Shown here piece after piece: positions 25,596-35,590 of a stretch of 64,000 bases of DNA. Location: the NCBI GenBank assembly GCA_002364325.1, contig DEXV01000003.1:386392-450391 (forward strand), read 5' to 3'. A program made the position numbers and the translations under genes. The notes under the pieces are model-generated. The model made no database searches, had not been told where the DNA came from, and worked only from the letters and a program-made list of their open reading frames with translations. Each line of letters starts with the position of its first letter. Position 1 is the first letter of the stretch. Source of the DNA: Gillisia sp. UBA3175. GTDB lineage: Bacteria > Bacteroidota > Bacteroidia > Flavobacteriales > Flavobacteriaceae.

Positions 25596-28022
25596 TTATC
25601 TTAATTCCGCTTGTAGTTCTTTTTCAAAACGCTGTTGTAATTTTTGCATGATCTTATCAACTTTTTTATCGGTAAGAGTATTATGCTCATCTTGAAACTT
25701 AAAACTAACTGCATAACTCTTTTTACCTTCAGGTAACTTCTCGCCTTGGTATACGTCAAAAAGATTTACAGATTGTAATAATCTTTTTTCTGTTTGAATG
25801 GCAATTTCTTCAATTTGTTTATAATCTATCTTATTATCTACCAATAAAGCGAAGTCTCGTTTTACTGCTGGAAATTTAGGGATCGATTTAAATACCGTTT
25901 TTTGAGATTTTGCTGCTTGTTGAACCATGTCCCAATTAAAATCGGCAAATAATACTTCTTGTTGAATCCCGAAATGCTTAGTAATAGATTTTTTAACCAC
26001 CCCAAATTCTACTAATTTAGATTTTCCTGCACTAATAGAAATTCCTTCAGAAAAGATATCTGCTTTTACGTCGCCAGTTTTTAAAGATAAAATTCCAAGT
26101 CTTTCAAAAATGCGCTCAATTATTCCCTTTATATAAAAGAAAGAACCTCTGCTGTTTTCTGAATTCCAATTTTCAGCAAATTTACTTCCGGTAACAAATA
26201 AACTCAAGTGTTTATTTTCTATTCTACCACTTTCATAATTATGATAGGTTTTTCCGAATTCAAATAATTTCAGATCGGCTTGTTTTCTGTTGATGTTATA
26301 TGATACTGCCTCCAATCCAGAAAATAATAGGGATTGTCTCATAACTGAAAGATCCTGACTTAAAGGATTAAGCATTACTACATTTTGCTCCTCTTTTAAC
26401 TGCTCTGTAAGTTTGATATATGAAGGAGAGGTTAGTGAATTGGCCATGGTTTCATAAAAGCCTTGCCCCACCAACTGATTGGCAATAAGGTTTTGAAGCT
26501 TATAATCTTCAAATTTTCCGGAATTGGATATAGAAGCATTTAGCTTAGTGCCAGTTTCTATATTATTATAACCATACACCCTAAGGATCTCCTCTATAAC
26601 ATCGGCTTCTCGCTGTACATCCACACGATAAGATGGAATGGTAAGTCCCATTCCAGATTCTGTTACATTGTTCACTCGAATATCTAAGGATGCTAGAATA
26701 GATTTTATGGTTTCTTCCTCCAAATTCTGCCCAATAAGCTTGTTTACCTTTTCAAAGGTTAGAAATACTTGAAAATCTTCAATTTTCTTGAAATATAGAT
26801 CGTCTATTTCACTGGTGATCTCACCTCCAGAAATTTCAGTGATTAAGAAAGCTACTCTCTTAAGTGCATATTCTGTGATATTGGGATCTATTCCACGCTC
26901 AAATCTAAACGAAGCATCGGTATTTAATCCATGTCTTTTGGCGGTTTTTCTAATGCTCACAGGATTAAAATAGGCACTTTCTAAAAATAATTTTGTAGTA
27001 GTTTCAGATACACCACTATTAACTCCACCAAAAACTCCAGCAATACATAAAGGTTTTTCTGTATCACATATCATTAGATCTTCTTCATGCAACTCACGTT
27101 CAACTCCATCCAGCGTGGTAAATTTAGTTCCAACTTTTAAAGTTTTAACGTGTATCTCATTACCTACAATTTTTTCTGCATCAAAGGCGTGCAAAGGTTG
27201 CCCTAATTCGTGCATCACGTAATTGGTGGCATCTACAATGGTATTCTTAGGATTAATCCCTATTGCTTTTAATCTATTCTGAAGCCATTTTGGAGACTCT
27301 TTAACGGTTACTCCAGAGATGGTTACCCCACAATATCTTGGTGCTAGATTGGAATCTTCTACATGAATAGGTATTCTTAAACTACGGCTATCTACATGAA
27401 AACCGCTTACAGAAGGAGTGATCAATTCTAAACTTAAATTTTGTTGTTGATATCCGGCTTTAAGATCACGGGCAACACCCCAATGGCTCATTGCATCTGC
27501 TCGGTTGGGCGTTAATCCAATTTCAAAAACCTGATCGTTCTCTATTTCAAAGATCTCAGCTACTACAGTTCCGGGAGTAAGATCTTGAGCTAAGACCATA
27601 ATTCCATCATGGCTCATTCCTAAACCAAGTTCACTTTCAGAACAAACCATTCCATTACTTGCCTCTCCTCTTATTTTACCTTTTTTTATTTGCCAAGCTT
27701 CTCCTTTGTCATCATATAAAGTAGTTCCTATAGTTGCAACAGGAACATTTTGCCCTGCTTCAATATTTGGAGCTCCGCAAACAATTTGTAATTCCTCACC
27801 CTCACCAATTGCAATTTTACATAACTTTAATCTATCTGCATTGGGATGTGGGATACAACTTAAAACATGACCAACTACAATTCCTTCCAGACCGCCTTTC
27901 ACGCTTTGAAAATTGTTTATCCCTTCCACCTCCAAACCTAAGTCTGTAAGTAAATATCCGGTTTCCTCAGGATTATTAGGAAGTTTAATGAATTGCTTTA
28001 GCCAGTTATAAGAAATTTTCAT
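25596..28022 (-). CDS. pheT: phenylalanine--tRNA ligase beta subunit
   Basis: An 808-residue, full-length PheT. Domains in order: N-terminal EMAP/tRNA-binding domain (about 40-150; VCGAPNIEAGQNVPVA), B3/B4 editing domain (about 215-395; DATNYVMHELGQPLHAFDA), B5 domain (about 405-475), catalytic-like core, and the C-terminal ferredoxin-fold anticodon-binding domain (about 715-808; KFPAVKRDFALLVD). With PheS it forms the alpha2beta2 enzyme; pheS is not in this window. A TAnnTTTG element 20 bases before the ATG predicts a leader of about 17 bases. Confidence 0.98.
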   Translation of the reverse strand: MKISYNWLKQFIKLPNNPEETGYLLTDLGLEVEGINNFQSVKGGLEGIVVGHVLSCIPHPNADRLKLCKIAIGEGEELQIVCGAPNIEAGQNVPVATIGTTLYDDKGEAWQIKKGKIRGEASNGMVCSESELGLGMSHDGIMVLAQDLTPGTVVAEIFEIENDQVFEIGLTPNRADAMSHWGVARDLKAGYQQQNLSLELITPSVSGFHVDSRSLRIPIHVEDSNLAPRYCGVTISGVTVKESPKWLQNRLKAIGINPKNTIVDATNYVMHELGQPLHAFDAEKIVGNEIHVKTLKVGTKFTTLDGVERELHEEDLMICDTEKPLCIAGVFGGVNSGVSETTTKLFLESAYFNPVSIRKTAKRHGLNTDASFRFERGIDPNITEYALKRVAFLITEISGGEITSEIDDLYFKKIEDFQVFLTFEKVNKLIGQNLEEETIKSILASLDIRVNNVTESGMGLTIPSYRVDVQREADVIEEILRVYGYNNIETGTKLNASISNSGKFEDYKLQNLIANQLVGQGFYETMANSLTSPSYIKLTEQLKEEQNVVMLNPLSQDLSVMRQSLLFSGLEAVSYNINRKQADLKLFEFGKTYHNYESGRIENKHLSLFVTGSKFAENWNSENSRGSFFYIKGIIERIFERLGILSLKTGDVKADIFSEGISISAGKSKLVEFGVVKKSITKHFGIQQEVLFADFNWDMVQQAAKSQKTVFKSIPKFPAVKRDFALLVDNKIDYKQIEEIAIQTEKRLLQSVNLFDVYQGEKLPEGKKSYAVSFKFQDEHNTLTDKKVDKIMQKLQQRFEKELQAELR

Positions 28023-28042
28023 CGAATAGGTTTTTCAAGCTG

Positions 28043-28050
28043 CAAAGATA
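28043..28050 (-). promoter_or_regulatory. putative pheT promoter (-7 element)
   Basis: Minus strand TATCTTTG, a full TAnnTTTG match, with a predicted leader of about 17 bases; -33 element unclear. Confidence 0.45.
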
Positions 28051-28111
28051 CTATTACCAATGCTATTGGCATAATTAGAAAATTGTTTTTTGACAGAAAT
28101 TATGCAAAAGG

Positions 28112-28135
28112 AAAGGAGGTGTTGCCACCTCCTTT
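28112..28135. terminator. terminator hairpin after the TPR protein gene
   Basis: AAAGGAGGTG and CACCTCCTTT form a perfect 10-bp stem with a TTGC loop, 25 bases beyond the TPR gene stop. The following T tract is weak on both strands. Confidence 0.6.
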
Positions 28136-28159
28136 ATTATTTATTCTTATTCTATTAGA

Positions 28160-29074
28160 TCACTTGGATTTACTGAAATTTTGTACTGTGGCTTTTTCCC
28201 AATTCTTGGAATTTTCTGATTGTTCAAAAATAACCCATTCTACAGATTCATCATTTTTCATGATCTCATGGCGAACTTGATGCTCTTTACCTTTTCTGTC
28301 TACATAAGATTCCATTAATTCCATTTTATTATTGCCAAGATCTTTTACTTTTATGTGTGACATTCTTATTCCTAATGGATCTGTAGTATTTAAAAATGCC
28401 ATATCATATTGATCTTCAACAGCATCATATACCACAATTCTTTTACCTACTATATCGTTATTCTGATTGGTGAAATTGATGGTTAAAATATTTCCTCCTT
28501 CATCATAACTCGCTTCGCTGTGCATTTTGTTTTGATTTGCCACTTTATCACCATCATAGTTGGTGATATCTATATTGCTTGTGCCATCTAAAAAATCAAA
28601 CATTTTATGCTTATTGTCTAGCTTGGCAAGTTTTGCTTTTGAAGCTCCAAAGATCTGTCGATCCAAATCTGTGCTGCTTTTTTCGGCTAGTGCAACCGAT
28701 TTCTGAAGATTTTTTTTGGCTTCAGCGTTGTTGCCCATTTCTAATAAAACATCAGCATAAGAATCATATGGGTTGGCTTGATCACTGTATTCAGCTATTT
28801 GGGCTTCAAACACCTTTTTTGCGGCTTCTAGATCCTTATCTTCCATCATTAATCTATATCCCAGCATATTCAATGGTTCTTGGAAACCATTATAAGTTTT
28901 ATCAGTATCCAATTTTTGATACATTTTTATACTTTGCTCAATGCCTTTAGCTTTGTATTCTTTATAAAGTTGATCCTGTAAGGTGTTTTCGGTTACATCT
29001 TGACCAAAAACAGTTGAACATAGACTTATTAACATTAGGCCTACGATCCATTTAAAGTTTGATTGTGCTCTCAT
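28160..29074 (-). CDS. exported TPR-like protein
   Basis: A 304-residue protein with a signal peptide (about 1-24, CSTVFGQ) and a helical TPR-like region (about 30-150) with repeats around EPLNMLGYRLMMEDKDLEAA and NPYDSYADVLLEMGNNAEA. The C-terminal half (about 165-300) is strand-rich and ends in a stretch resembling lipocalin-like DUF1579 proteins (LMESYVDRKGKEHQVRHEIM). The role is unknown; it is likely periplasmic. It is a single gene with two perfect palindromes in its upstream region (29183-29202 and 29241-29255), which suggests specific regulation. Confidence 0.78.
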   Translation of the reverse strand: MRAQSNFKWIVGLMLISLCSTVFGQDVTENTLQDQLYKEYKAKGIEQSIKMYQKLDTDKTYNGFQEPLNMLGYRLMMEDKDLEAAKKVFEAQIAEYSDQANPYDSYADVLLEMGNNAEAKKNLQKSVALAEKSSTDLDRQIFGASKAKLAKLDNKHKMFDFLDGTSNIDITNYDGDKVANQNKMHSEASYDEGGNILTINFTNQNNDIVGKRIVVYDAVEDQYDMAFLNTTDPLGIRMSHIKVKDLGNNKMELMESYVDRKGKEHQVRHEIMKNDESVEWVIFEQSENSKNWEKATVQNFSKSK

Positions 29075-29182
29075 AATTTTAATTTAATATTAGAATTTAA
29101 AAAATAACAATGATGGGAGGAACTATTTTGTTTGAGGAGAAAACTAATTGATATTTCTAAGTTACTATGGGATACAAAAAAC

Positions 29183-29202
29183 AATATGGCAGTTGCCATA
29201 TT
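29183..29202. promoter_or_regulatory. 9-bp palindrome upstream of the TPR gene (possible operator)
   Basis: AATATGGCA, two bases, TGCCATATT: a perfect inverted repeat about 110 bases upstream of the TPR start codon. Confidence 0.4.
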
Positions 29203-29240
29203 TTGGGATAGAAATTTAAAGTTACAAAATTTGTTTTAAT

Positions 29241-29255
29241 AACTGACAGTCAGTT
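29241..29255. promoter_or_regulatory. 7-bp palindrome upstream of the TPR gene (possible operator)
   Basis: AACTGAC-A-GTCAGTT, perfect arms, 58 bases centre-to-centre from the first palindrome. No matching regulator is encoded beside it. Confidence 0.35.
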
Positions 29256-29319
29256 GTTAGTAAATTTTCATACAGGAAATGTCAGTGGATTTATACAATA
29301 TTATAAAGCGATATTAAAG

Positions 29320-29346
29320 AAAAAAGGGCCCCAAGGCCCTTTTTTA
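29320..29346. terminator. terminator after the Ig-like lipoprotein gene
   Basis: AAAAAAGGGCC pairs with GGCCCTTTTTT around a CCAA loop, 20 bases beyond the stop codon at 29366. Confidence 0.85.
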
Positions 29347-29365
29347 TAAATTTTTCAGTGCTGTA

Positions 29366-30070
29366 TTATCCGCAATTTTGAACAAGGTTTGGTGTGTTTT
29401 CGTTCTTTTTAGAAACATCATTCACTTTAAAGTCTGTCCATACATTACTATTTTGTGAGCCTCCGCTACAGTTTTTTTGTAGAGTGACTGCCCAAGAATA
29501 TTCCTGACAAGCATTTAGGTTCATATTCTTTTGCTTTGTCACGCCATTACTAGTCCAAGAGTCTAAACCACTAACCGCTACAGATTGTGCGAATGTAAAA
29601 ACCAGTGTTGCATCTACTAAATCTTCTGCTGGTGTGTAATAGAAGGTATAGCTTTGTTCTCCATTTGAAGTGTAACTAAAACTTTCTTCACAGGAATTAC
29701 AATTAACAACAGTTACAGAAGTTTCTGTGAAACCTCCTGAACCTATTTTGTATCTCAAAGAATAATCACCAGCCTCTTCAAATAATAGGTTGAAGTTTTG
29801 AGGATTTGAGGTGGATTGGCTTATTTTGAAAACTTGAACCCATTCTCCTGCTATTAGCTGTTGAACCTGTAAGTTAGTTCCAACCGGTGCTTCGAAAGAA
29901 AAAGTTGACTCAACTCCTGCACAAATTTCTGTTGGAACAACAAAATTTTGAACTTCGGTAAGTTTCATTTTAGCATCTGCAGTTAATAAATTTTCAGTGG
30001 AATCTATAGACTCAACACTGCATCCAGATACTCCTATAGCAAGGAATATCAAATAGTAGATTTTTTTCAT
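29366..30070 (-). CDS. uncharacterised Cys-containing lipoprotein
   Basis: A 234-residue lipoprotein (lipobox Cys17, AIGVSGC). The mature part seems to be two strand-rich domains: the first (about 40-125) has an Ig-like look (TFSFEAPVGTNLQVQQLIAG, YSLRYKIGSG), the second (about 128-234) begins with CNSCEESFSYTSNGEQSYTF and carries further cysteines (about residues 189, 202 and 233) that may form disulfides. No family recognised. It is transcribed alone, downstream of recG, and ends at a strong hairpin. Confidence 0.68.
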   Translation of the reverse strand: MKKIYYLIFLAIGVSGCSVESIDSTENLLTADAKMKLTEVQNFVVPTEICAGVESTFSFEAPVGTNLQVQQLIAGEWVQVFKISQSTSNPQNFNLLFEEAGDYSLRYKIGSGGFTETSVTVVNCNSCEESFSYTSNGEQSYTFYYTPAEDLVDATLVFTFAQSVAVSGLDSWTSNGVTKQKNMNLNACQEYSWAVTLQKNCSGGSQNSNVWTDFKVNDVSKKNENTPNLVQNCG

Positions 30071-30286
30071 GGTAGTAGGTTATTTATAATTAAAAGAATG
30101 AATTTAATGCAAAATTCTACTCATAAATGCCTTAGTATCAGTTATTCGTTGAGAATATCGGAATTAACGACGAAACACCTAAATTTTTCTTAAATCACTG
30201 CAGTCTAATCACTTAATTTCGGAAAATTGACATTAAATACAGGAAATCCACTATAGGTAAGCTTGAGTGAATTTTGTAATAATTTA

Positions 30287-32392
30287 CTAGCTTATGTAAT
30301 TCCAGATGTTTTTATGTTTAGCGACTTGTGCATAAGTATATTTAACCATAGCATGTTCCTCTTTCTGAAGGTCTGGATCCTCTGTAAGCATTTGTTTCGC
30401 ATAGGCTCTGGCAGATTTAAGGATCTGATTATCCTTTACAATATCTGCGATCTTCAGATTAAGAATTCCACTTTGTTGTGTTCCCATAAGATTACCTGGG
30501 CCTCGTAGTTTAAGATCTACTTCAGCAAGCTCAAAACCATCATTGGTGCTCACCATGGTTTGCAATCTGGTCTTTCCATCTTCGGAGAGTTTATGGCCAG
30601 ACATAAGGATGCAATAACTTTGTTCTGCGCCTCTGCCAACTCTTCCTCGTAACTGGTGTAGCTGAGAAAGTCCAAATCGTTCTGCGCTTTCTATGATCAT
30701 TACACTTGCATTTGGAACATTTACTCCAACTTCAATAACTGTTGTGGCCACCATGATTTGCGTATCTCCATTTACAAAACGCTCCATTTCATAATTCTTG
30801 TCTGCCGGTTTCATCTGTCCATGAACGATGGAGATCTGATATTTTGGCATTGGAAATTCTCTGGCAATACTTTCATATCCATCCATCAAATCCTTGTAAT
30901 CCATTTTTTCTGATTCCTGAATCAATGGATAAACAATATAAATTTGCCTTCCTTTTTCAATTTCATCTCGAATAAATCTGAAGACTTTAAGTCGATTACT
31001 ATCGTATCTATGAACCGTTTTTATAGGTCTTCTTCCTGGGGGTAATTCGTCTATTACAGAGACGTCTAAATCTCCATATAAACTCATTGCCAAAGTTCTC
31101 GGAATAGGGGTGGCCGTCATCACCAAAATGTGCGGAGGTAAACTATTTTTTTGCCATAATTTTGAACGCTGTTCCACACCAAAACGATGTTGCTCATCTA
31201 TAATAGCAAGCCCTAAATTTTTAAATTTCACCTTGTCTTCTAAGAGGGCATGAGTACCAATTAGGATGTCTAGTTCTCCATTTTCTAGCTTTTCGTGAAT
31301 TTCTCTTCTTTTTGAAGCTTTAGTTGAACCAGTAAGTATTTCTATACTGGTATTCAGTTCTTTACATAAATCTATTAATCCCTGAAAGTGTTGTACTGAC
31401 AAAATTTCAGTAGGAGCCATTAAACAAGCCTGAAATCCGTTGTCAAGTGCTATTAACATTGACATTAAAGCTACAATGGTCTTTCCTGAACCTACATCTC
31501 CCTGCAAAAGCCGATTCATCTGTGCGCCACTCCCTAGATCGCTTCTAATTTCCTTGATCACTTTCTTTTGTGCGCCGGTTAATTCGAAGGGTAAATGCTC
31601 ATTATAAAAATCCTCGAAATTGGCTCCAATGGTTTCAAAAACAAATCCCTTGATCCTTTTTTTATGGATCATATTTTTCACCAAAAGCTGCAATTGAATG
31701 TAAAATAATTCTTCAAATTTCAATCGAAATTGTGCCTTGGAAAGTAGCTCTTGACTGGTAGGAAAATGCACATTGAAAAGTGCCTCAGATCTTGAAATTA
31801 ATTTGAGAGCTTCATGAATATTTTTTGGAAGGGTATCATAAAATCTTCCTTTGGTTTCAATAAATAATTGCTGCATTAAATTATTGATCACCCTATTTGA
31901 AATTCCTTTGTTGACTAGTTTTTCTGAAGATGGATAAACCGGTTGCATCGCCGTTCGTAAACTTTTTTCATGCTCTTCTAATAATTCCATCTCTGGATGA
32001 GGCATGCTAAAAAGCCCGTTGAACCAATTTGTTTTTCCGAAGATCACATAAGGAGTATTGATCTTTAGATTTTCTCTTATCCATTTATGACCTCGAAACC
32101 ATACTAACTCCATTTTTCCGGTTTCATCCACAAATTCGGCCACCATTCTCTTGCCTCTTTGTTGTTCCACCGTTCTAATATTCACGATTTTCCCGACAAT
32201 TTGTACTTCTGCAGAGTTTTGTTGAAGCTGATTTATTTTGTAATAGTTTGTCTTATCTAAATATCTATTCGGAAAAAAATTGATTAGATCTTGGTAGGTA
32301 TGAATGCCTAACTCCTTTCTAAGAAGCTCTGCTCTACTAGGACCTACACCTTTTAAATAATCTATGGGAGTTTGCAGCAAATTGGGATTCAT
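30287..32392 (-). CDS. recG: ATP-dependent DNA helicase RecG
   Basis: A 701-residue, full-length RecG. N-terminal wedge/OB domain (about 60-160; EVQIVGKIVNIRTVEQQRGK), then the helicase domains: Walker A LLQGDVGSGKTIVAL (about 295-309), DEQH box in IIDEQHRFGVEQR, TATPIPRT, and motif VI QLRGRVGRG, followed by the TRG region. It reverses stalled replication forks and processes branched DNA. It is a single gene; the region upstream (32393-32570) is shared with the divergent M1 peptidase gene and shows no strong element. Confidence 0.97.
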   Translation of the reverse strand: MNPNLLQTPIDYLKGVGPSRAELLRKELGIHTYQDLINFFPNRYLDKTNYYKINQLQQNSAEVQIVGKIVNIRTVEQQRGKRMVAEFVDETGKMELVWFRGHKWIRENLKINTPYVIFGKTNWFNGLFSMPHPEMELLEEHEKSLRTAMQPVYPSSEKLVNKGISNRVINNLMQQLFIETKGRFYDTLPKNIHEALKLISRSEALFNVHFPTSQELLSKAQFRLKFEELFYIQLQLLVKNMIHKKRIKGFVFETIGANFEDFYNEHLPFELTGAQKKVIKEIRSDLGSGAQMNRLLQGDVGSGKTIVALMSMLIALDNGFQACLMAPTEILSVQHFQGLIDLCKELNTSIEILTGSTKASKRREIHEKLENGELDILIGTHALLEDKVKFKNLGLAIIDEQHRFGVEQRSKLWQKNSLPPHILVMTATPIPRTLAMSLYGDLDVSVIDELPPGRRPIKTVHRYDSNRLKVFRFIRDEIEKGRQIYIVYPLIQESEKMDYKDLMDGYESIAREFPMPKYQISIVHGQMKPADKNYEMERFVNGDTQIMVATTVIEVGVNVPNASVMIIESAERFGLSQLHQLRGRVGRGAEQSYCILMSGHKLSEDGKTRLQTMVSTNDGFELAEVDLKLRGPGNLMGTQQSGILNLKIADIVKDNQILKSARAYAKQMLTEDPDLQKEEHAMVKYTYAQVAKHKNIWNYIS

Positions 32393-32570
32393 GAAACGAA
32401 GATATTAAATTCCTTTTTTAGCTGCAGCCTGTTTTATTTTAGATTGGAATAATTGAGGGTATTTATTTATGAATCACCTAGGTAATGGCGGTTAAGGTGT
32501 ATTATTAAAGAAAGATATCTAATTTAAAAGATGTATTTTGTAATTTGCTGCTTTATTGATGTCCCCTTTA

Positions 32571-34688
32571 ATGAAACAGTTTTTATTACTTTTTGTTATA
32601 GCTTTTACTAGCATTGCTGTAGCGCAAGAAAACCCCGATTTAAGCCAGAAACTTAATGTAGATTTTCTTCAGTTAGATGCGGAAGTTAGCATCTTTCCAA
32701 GAGCAGAATCTGTATCTGGAAACACCCTTTTTAAGGTACAAATCCTAAATTCTATAGATTCATTGTTCATAGATGCTAAAAAGATGGAATTTTCTGAAGT
32801 TCTGGTAAATAATATAAAAGCCAAATATAGCAATGATGGAACCCGAATTTGGATTAAGAACAAATTCAAAAAAGGCACTAATTACGAGGTTTCTTTATCC
32901 TATAAAGCTAAACCAACAAGGGCGATGTATTTTATTAATTGGGATGCACCAAAGGAATTGGAAGTTACAAAGCAAGTTTGGACTCAAGGTCAAGGCAGGG
33001 ATAATTCCAATTGGATTCCTAGCCTAGATGACTTAACCGAAAAGCTTTTAATAAACCTAAGGGTTAATTTTGAAAATGGTTATGAAGTGGTTGCTAATGG
33101 AATTCTTCAAGAAAAGGTTTCTTTAAACGATAGCATAACCCAGTGGAAGTACAAAATGGATCATCCAATGAGTAGTTATTTAATGGCAATTGCTGCAGGT
33201 GATTATTCCTATCGCAGCTTAGAATCTGCTACTAAAGTGTCACTTTCTCTTTATTTTCAATCTAAAGATTCTTTAAAATTTGAACCTACTTACAGGCATT
33301 CTCAGAAAATATTTGATTTCTTAGAAAAAGAAATTGGAGTGGCATATCCTTGGCAAAACTATAAGCAAATACCAGTTCAAGATTTTATATTCTCGGGGAT
33401 GGAAAATACTGGAACTACCATTTTTTCCAATACCTTTATTATAGATTCTACTGCATTTAACGATGAAAATTATGTTTTTGTAAACGCTCATGAATTGGCA
33501 CATCAGTGGTTTGGAAATATGGTTACAGAAAAAAATAGCCAAAATCACTGGCTTCATGAAGGTTTTGCAACTTATTATGCATGGCTTGCGGAAAAAGAGG
33601 TTTTCGGTGAAGACTATTATTATTGGAAACTATTTCAGTCTGCAGAACAATTAAAAGAACTTAGTGATTCTGGTAAAGGAGAATCCTTATTAAATCCAAA
33701 GGCAAGTTCGCTTACTTTTTATCAGAAAGGAGCTTGGGCTTTGCATATGCTGAAGGAACTTGTTGGAAAAGAAAATTTTGATACTGCCATAAAAAATTAC
33801 CTTAACAATAATGCATACTCTATCGTGACCACAGAAAATTTTATTGAAGAAGTTGAAAAAGCTTCAAAAAGATCTGTGGATTCATGGGTCCAAGATTGGT
33901 TACATCAAAGTGCTTTTCAGGGTTCAGAAGCTTTAGAATCTTTACAAAGATCTGCTTTTATAAAGGATTATATGGGTGTAGCTGCATTGCGTGAAACACC
34001 TTTCTCTATTAAGAAAGAGCTATTGTCAAAAGCTTTAACCAAACCAATAAATGAATATGTAGGTCAGGAGGCCATTTTCCAGATCTCTGGGGAGAATTCT
34101 CCAGCAGCCATTGATCTGTATAAAAAGGCATTTGCTTCAAATAATATTATGCTAAGGCAGGCTATTGCAGTTAGCATAGATAAAATTCCTTTGGAATTAA
34201 AATCTGATTTTTTCAGTCTTTTAAAAGATGAATCTTATATAACCATAGAAAATGCCTTATTAAAGGCTTGGCTTCAGTTTCCCGAGGAAACGGCATATCT
34301 ACTAGAACAAACAAAGGATGTTCAAGGTTTTCAAAATAAAAATGTGCGATTACTTTGGTTAATCATCAATTTGGTTTCTCCAGAGGTAGATCCAGAGCTT
34401 AGTAAAGCATATTTTAATGAACTTTCTCAAAGCACTAGTAAATATCTGCCATCTGGTCTTAGACAGAATGCATTAGGGTATCTCTATCAATTGAATGCGT
34501 TTACTAGTGATAATTTGAAAGATCTATTAAGTTGTGCCCAACATCCTAATTATAGGTTTAAGAATTATTGTACAAGTTTGCTGGACCAGCTGTTGCTAAA
34601 AGAAGAATATAGATTGCAATATGCCGAATTACATGATACACTGAACTCTACAGATAAAGAGTTTTTAACTAAAAAGTTAGAAAATTAA
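32571..34688 (+). CDS. secreted M1 family aminopeptidase
   Basis: A 706-residue zinc aminopeptidase. Signal peptide about 1-19 (FTSIAVAQ), M1 N-terminal beta domain, then the catalytic domain with GMENTG (substrate N-terminus recognition) and HELAHQW, with the third zinc ligand Glu 18 residues after the second His (HEGFAT). The C-terminal 230 residues are HEAT-like helical repeats, as in larger M1 enzymes. In-frame starts also exist at 32556 (TTG) and 32559 (ATG); 32571 puts the signal peptide directly at the N-terminus. Its stop overlaps the ATG of the first patatin gene (TAATG). Confidence 0.92.
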   Translation: MKQFLLLFVIAFTSIAVAQENPDLSQKLNVDFLQLDAEVSIFPRAESVSGNTLFKVQILNSIDSLFIDAKKMEFSEVLVNNIKAKYSNDGTRIWIKNKFKKGTNYEVSLSYKAKPTRAMYFINWDAPKELEVTKQVWTQGQGRDNSNWIPSLDDLTEKLLINLRVNFENGYEVVANGILQEKVSLNDSITQWKYKMDHPMSSYLMAIAAGDYSYRSLESATKVSLSLYFQSKDSLKFEPTYRHSQKIFDFLEKEIGVAYPWQNYKQIPVQDFIFSGMENTGTTIFSNTFIIDSTAFNDENYVFVNAHELAHQWFGNMVTEKNSQNHWLHEGFATYYAWLAEKEVFGEDYYYWKLFQSAEQLKELSDSGKGESLLNPKASSLTFYQKGAWALHMLKELVGKENFDTAIKNYLNNNAYSIVTTENFIEEVEKASKRSVDSWVQDWLHQSAFQGSEALESLQRSAFIKDYMGVAALRETPFSIKKELLSKALTKPINEYVGQEAIFQISGENSPAAIDLYKKAFASNNIMLRQAIAVSIDKIPLELKSDFFSLLKDESYITIENALLKAWLQFPEETAYLLEQTKDVQGFQNKNVRLLWLIINLVSPEVDPELSKAYFNELSQSTSKYLPSGLRQNALGYLYQLNAFTSDNLKDLLSCAQHPNYRFKNYCTSLLDQLLLKEEYRLQYAELHDTLNSTDKEFLTKKLEN

Positions 34689-35590
34689 TGCGAGCATTAG
34701 TAATTTCTGGAGGCGGTAGTAAAGGTGCTTTTGCAGGTGGCGTGGCTCAATATTTAATTGAAAAAATGGGGAACCAATACGATCTCTATCTGGGAACTTC
34801 TACCGGGAGCTTATTGATCTCTCATTTAGCTTTAAATAAAACCCAAAAGATCAAAAAGGTTTACACCTCTGTAGATCAAAACAGCATCTTTAGCAACACA
34901 CCTTTTTTAATTAAGAGAAAGCACGGTCAGGATAACATTAGTATCAACCATTTTAGTGTACTTTGGAATTTTTTAAAAGGAAAAAAGACATTTGGTGAAA
35001 GCGAAAACCTCAAAAAACTCATCCTAAATACAGTTACAGAAGAGGAATTTGAAGAGTTAAAAGCGAGTAAAAAAGATATATTGGTTACGGTTTCAAATAT
35101 TTCTTTGAATGAAGTGGAATACAAATCCATACACGATTACTCTTATGAGGATTTTTGTGAATGGATCTGGATATCCTGTAATTATGTTCCTTTTATGAGT
35201 TTGGTGCAAAAGAATGGTTGTGAGTATGCCGATGGGGGTTTCGGATCTATGGTGCCTATAGAAGAAGCAATTAAAAGAGGAGCTACAGAAATTGATGCGA
35301 TCATCCTTCAAACCGAAGTTACATATTTTAATAGATTGCCATCTAAAAATGTATTTTCTCTAATCACTAATTTGTTCAGGTTTATGCTGGATAGAATTGA
35401 AAGGCAGAATATAAGAATAGGTAAATTTGAAGCAACTAATAAAGATGTTATTATAAATTTCTATTACACTCCTACAGTGTTAACCACAAATTCTCTTATT
35501 TTTGATAAGGTAAAGATGGAAAGATGGTGGGAAAGCGGATTTAGTTTTGCAAAATATAAAAATGAAGAATTGAATCAAATTGAACCTTAA
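34688..35590 (+). CDS. patatin-like phospholipase, copy 1
   Basis: A 300-residue patatin-fold lipid acyl hydrolase without a signal peptide. The oxyanion loop SGGGSKGAFAGG (about 7-18), nucleophile elbow GTSTG (Ser38) and catalytic Asp182 in ADGGFGS complete the Ser-Asp dyad. Substrate is unknown; bacterial relatives act on phospholipids, lysophospholipids or other acyl esters. It is translationally coupled to the M1 peptidase upstream and to its own paralogue downstream by TAATG overlaps. Confidence 0.9.
   Translation: MRALVISGGGSKGAFAGGVAQYLIEKMGNQYDLYLGTSTGSLLISHLALNKTQKIKKVYTSVDQNSIFSNTPFLIKRKHGQDNISINHFSVLWNFLKGKKTFGESENLKKLILNTVTEEEFEELKASKKDILVTVSNISLNEVEYKSIHDYSYEDFCEWIWISCNYVPFMSLVQKNGCEYADGGFGSMVPIEEAIKRGATEIDAIILQTEVTYFNRLPSKNVFSLITNLFRFMLDRIERQNIRIGKFEATNKDVIINFYYTPTVLTTNSLIFDKVKMERWWESGFSFAKYKNEELNQIEP

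Noticed and set aside
28112..28135. Strong Shine-Dalgarno-like AAAGGAGGTG
   Set aside because: It is one arm of a terminator hairpin with no start codon behind it; other genes here do not use such sites.
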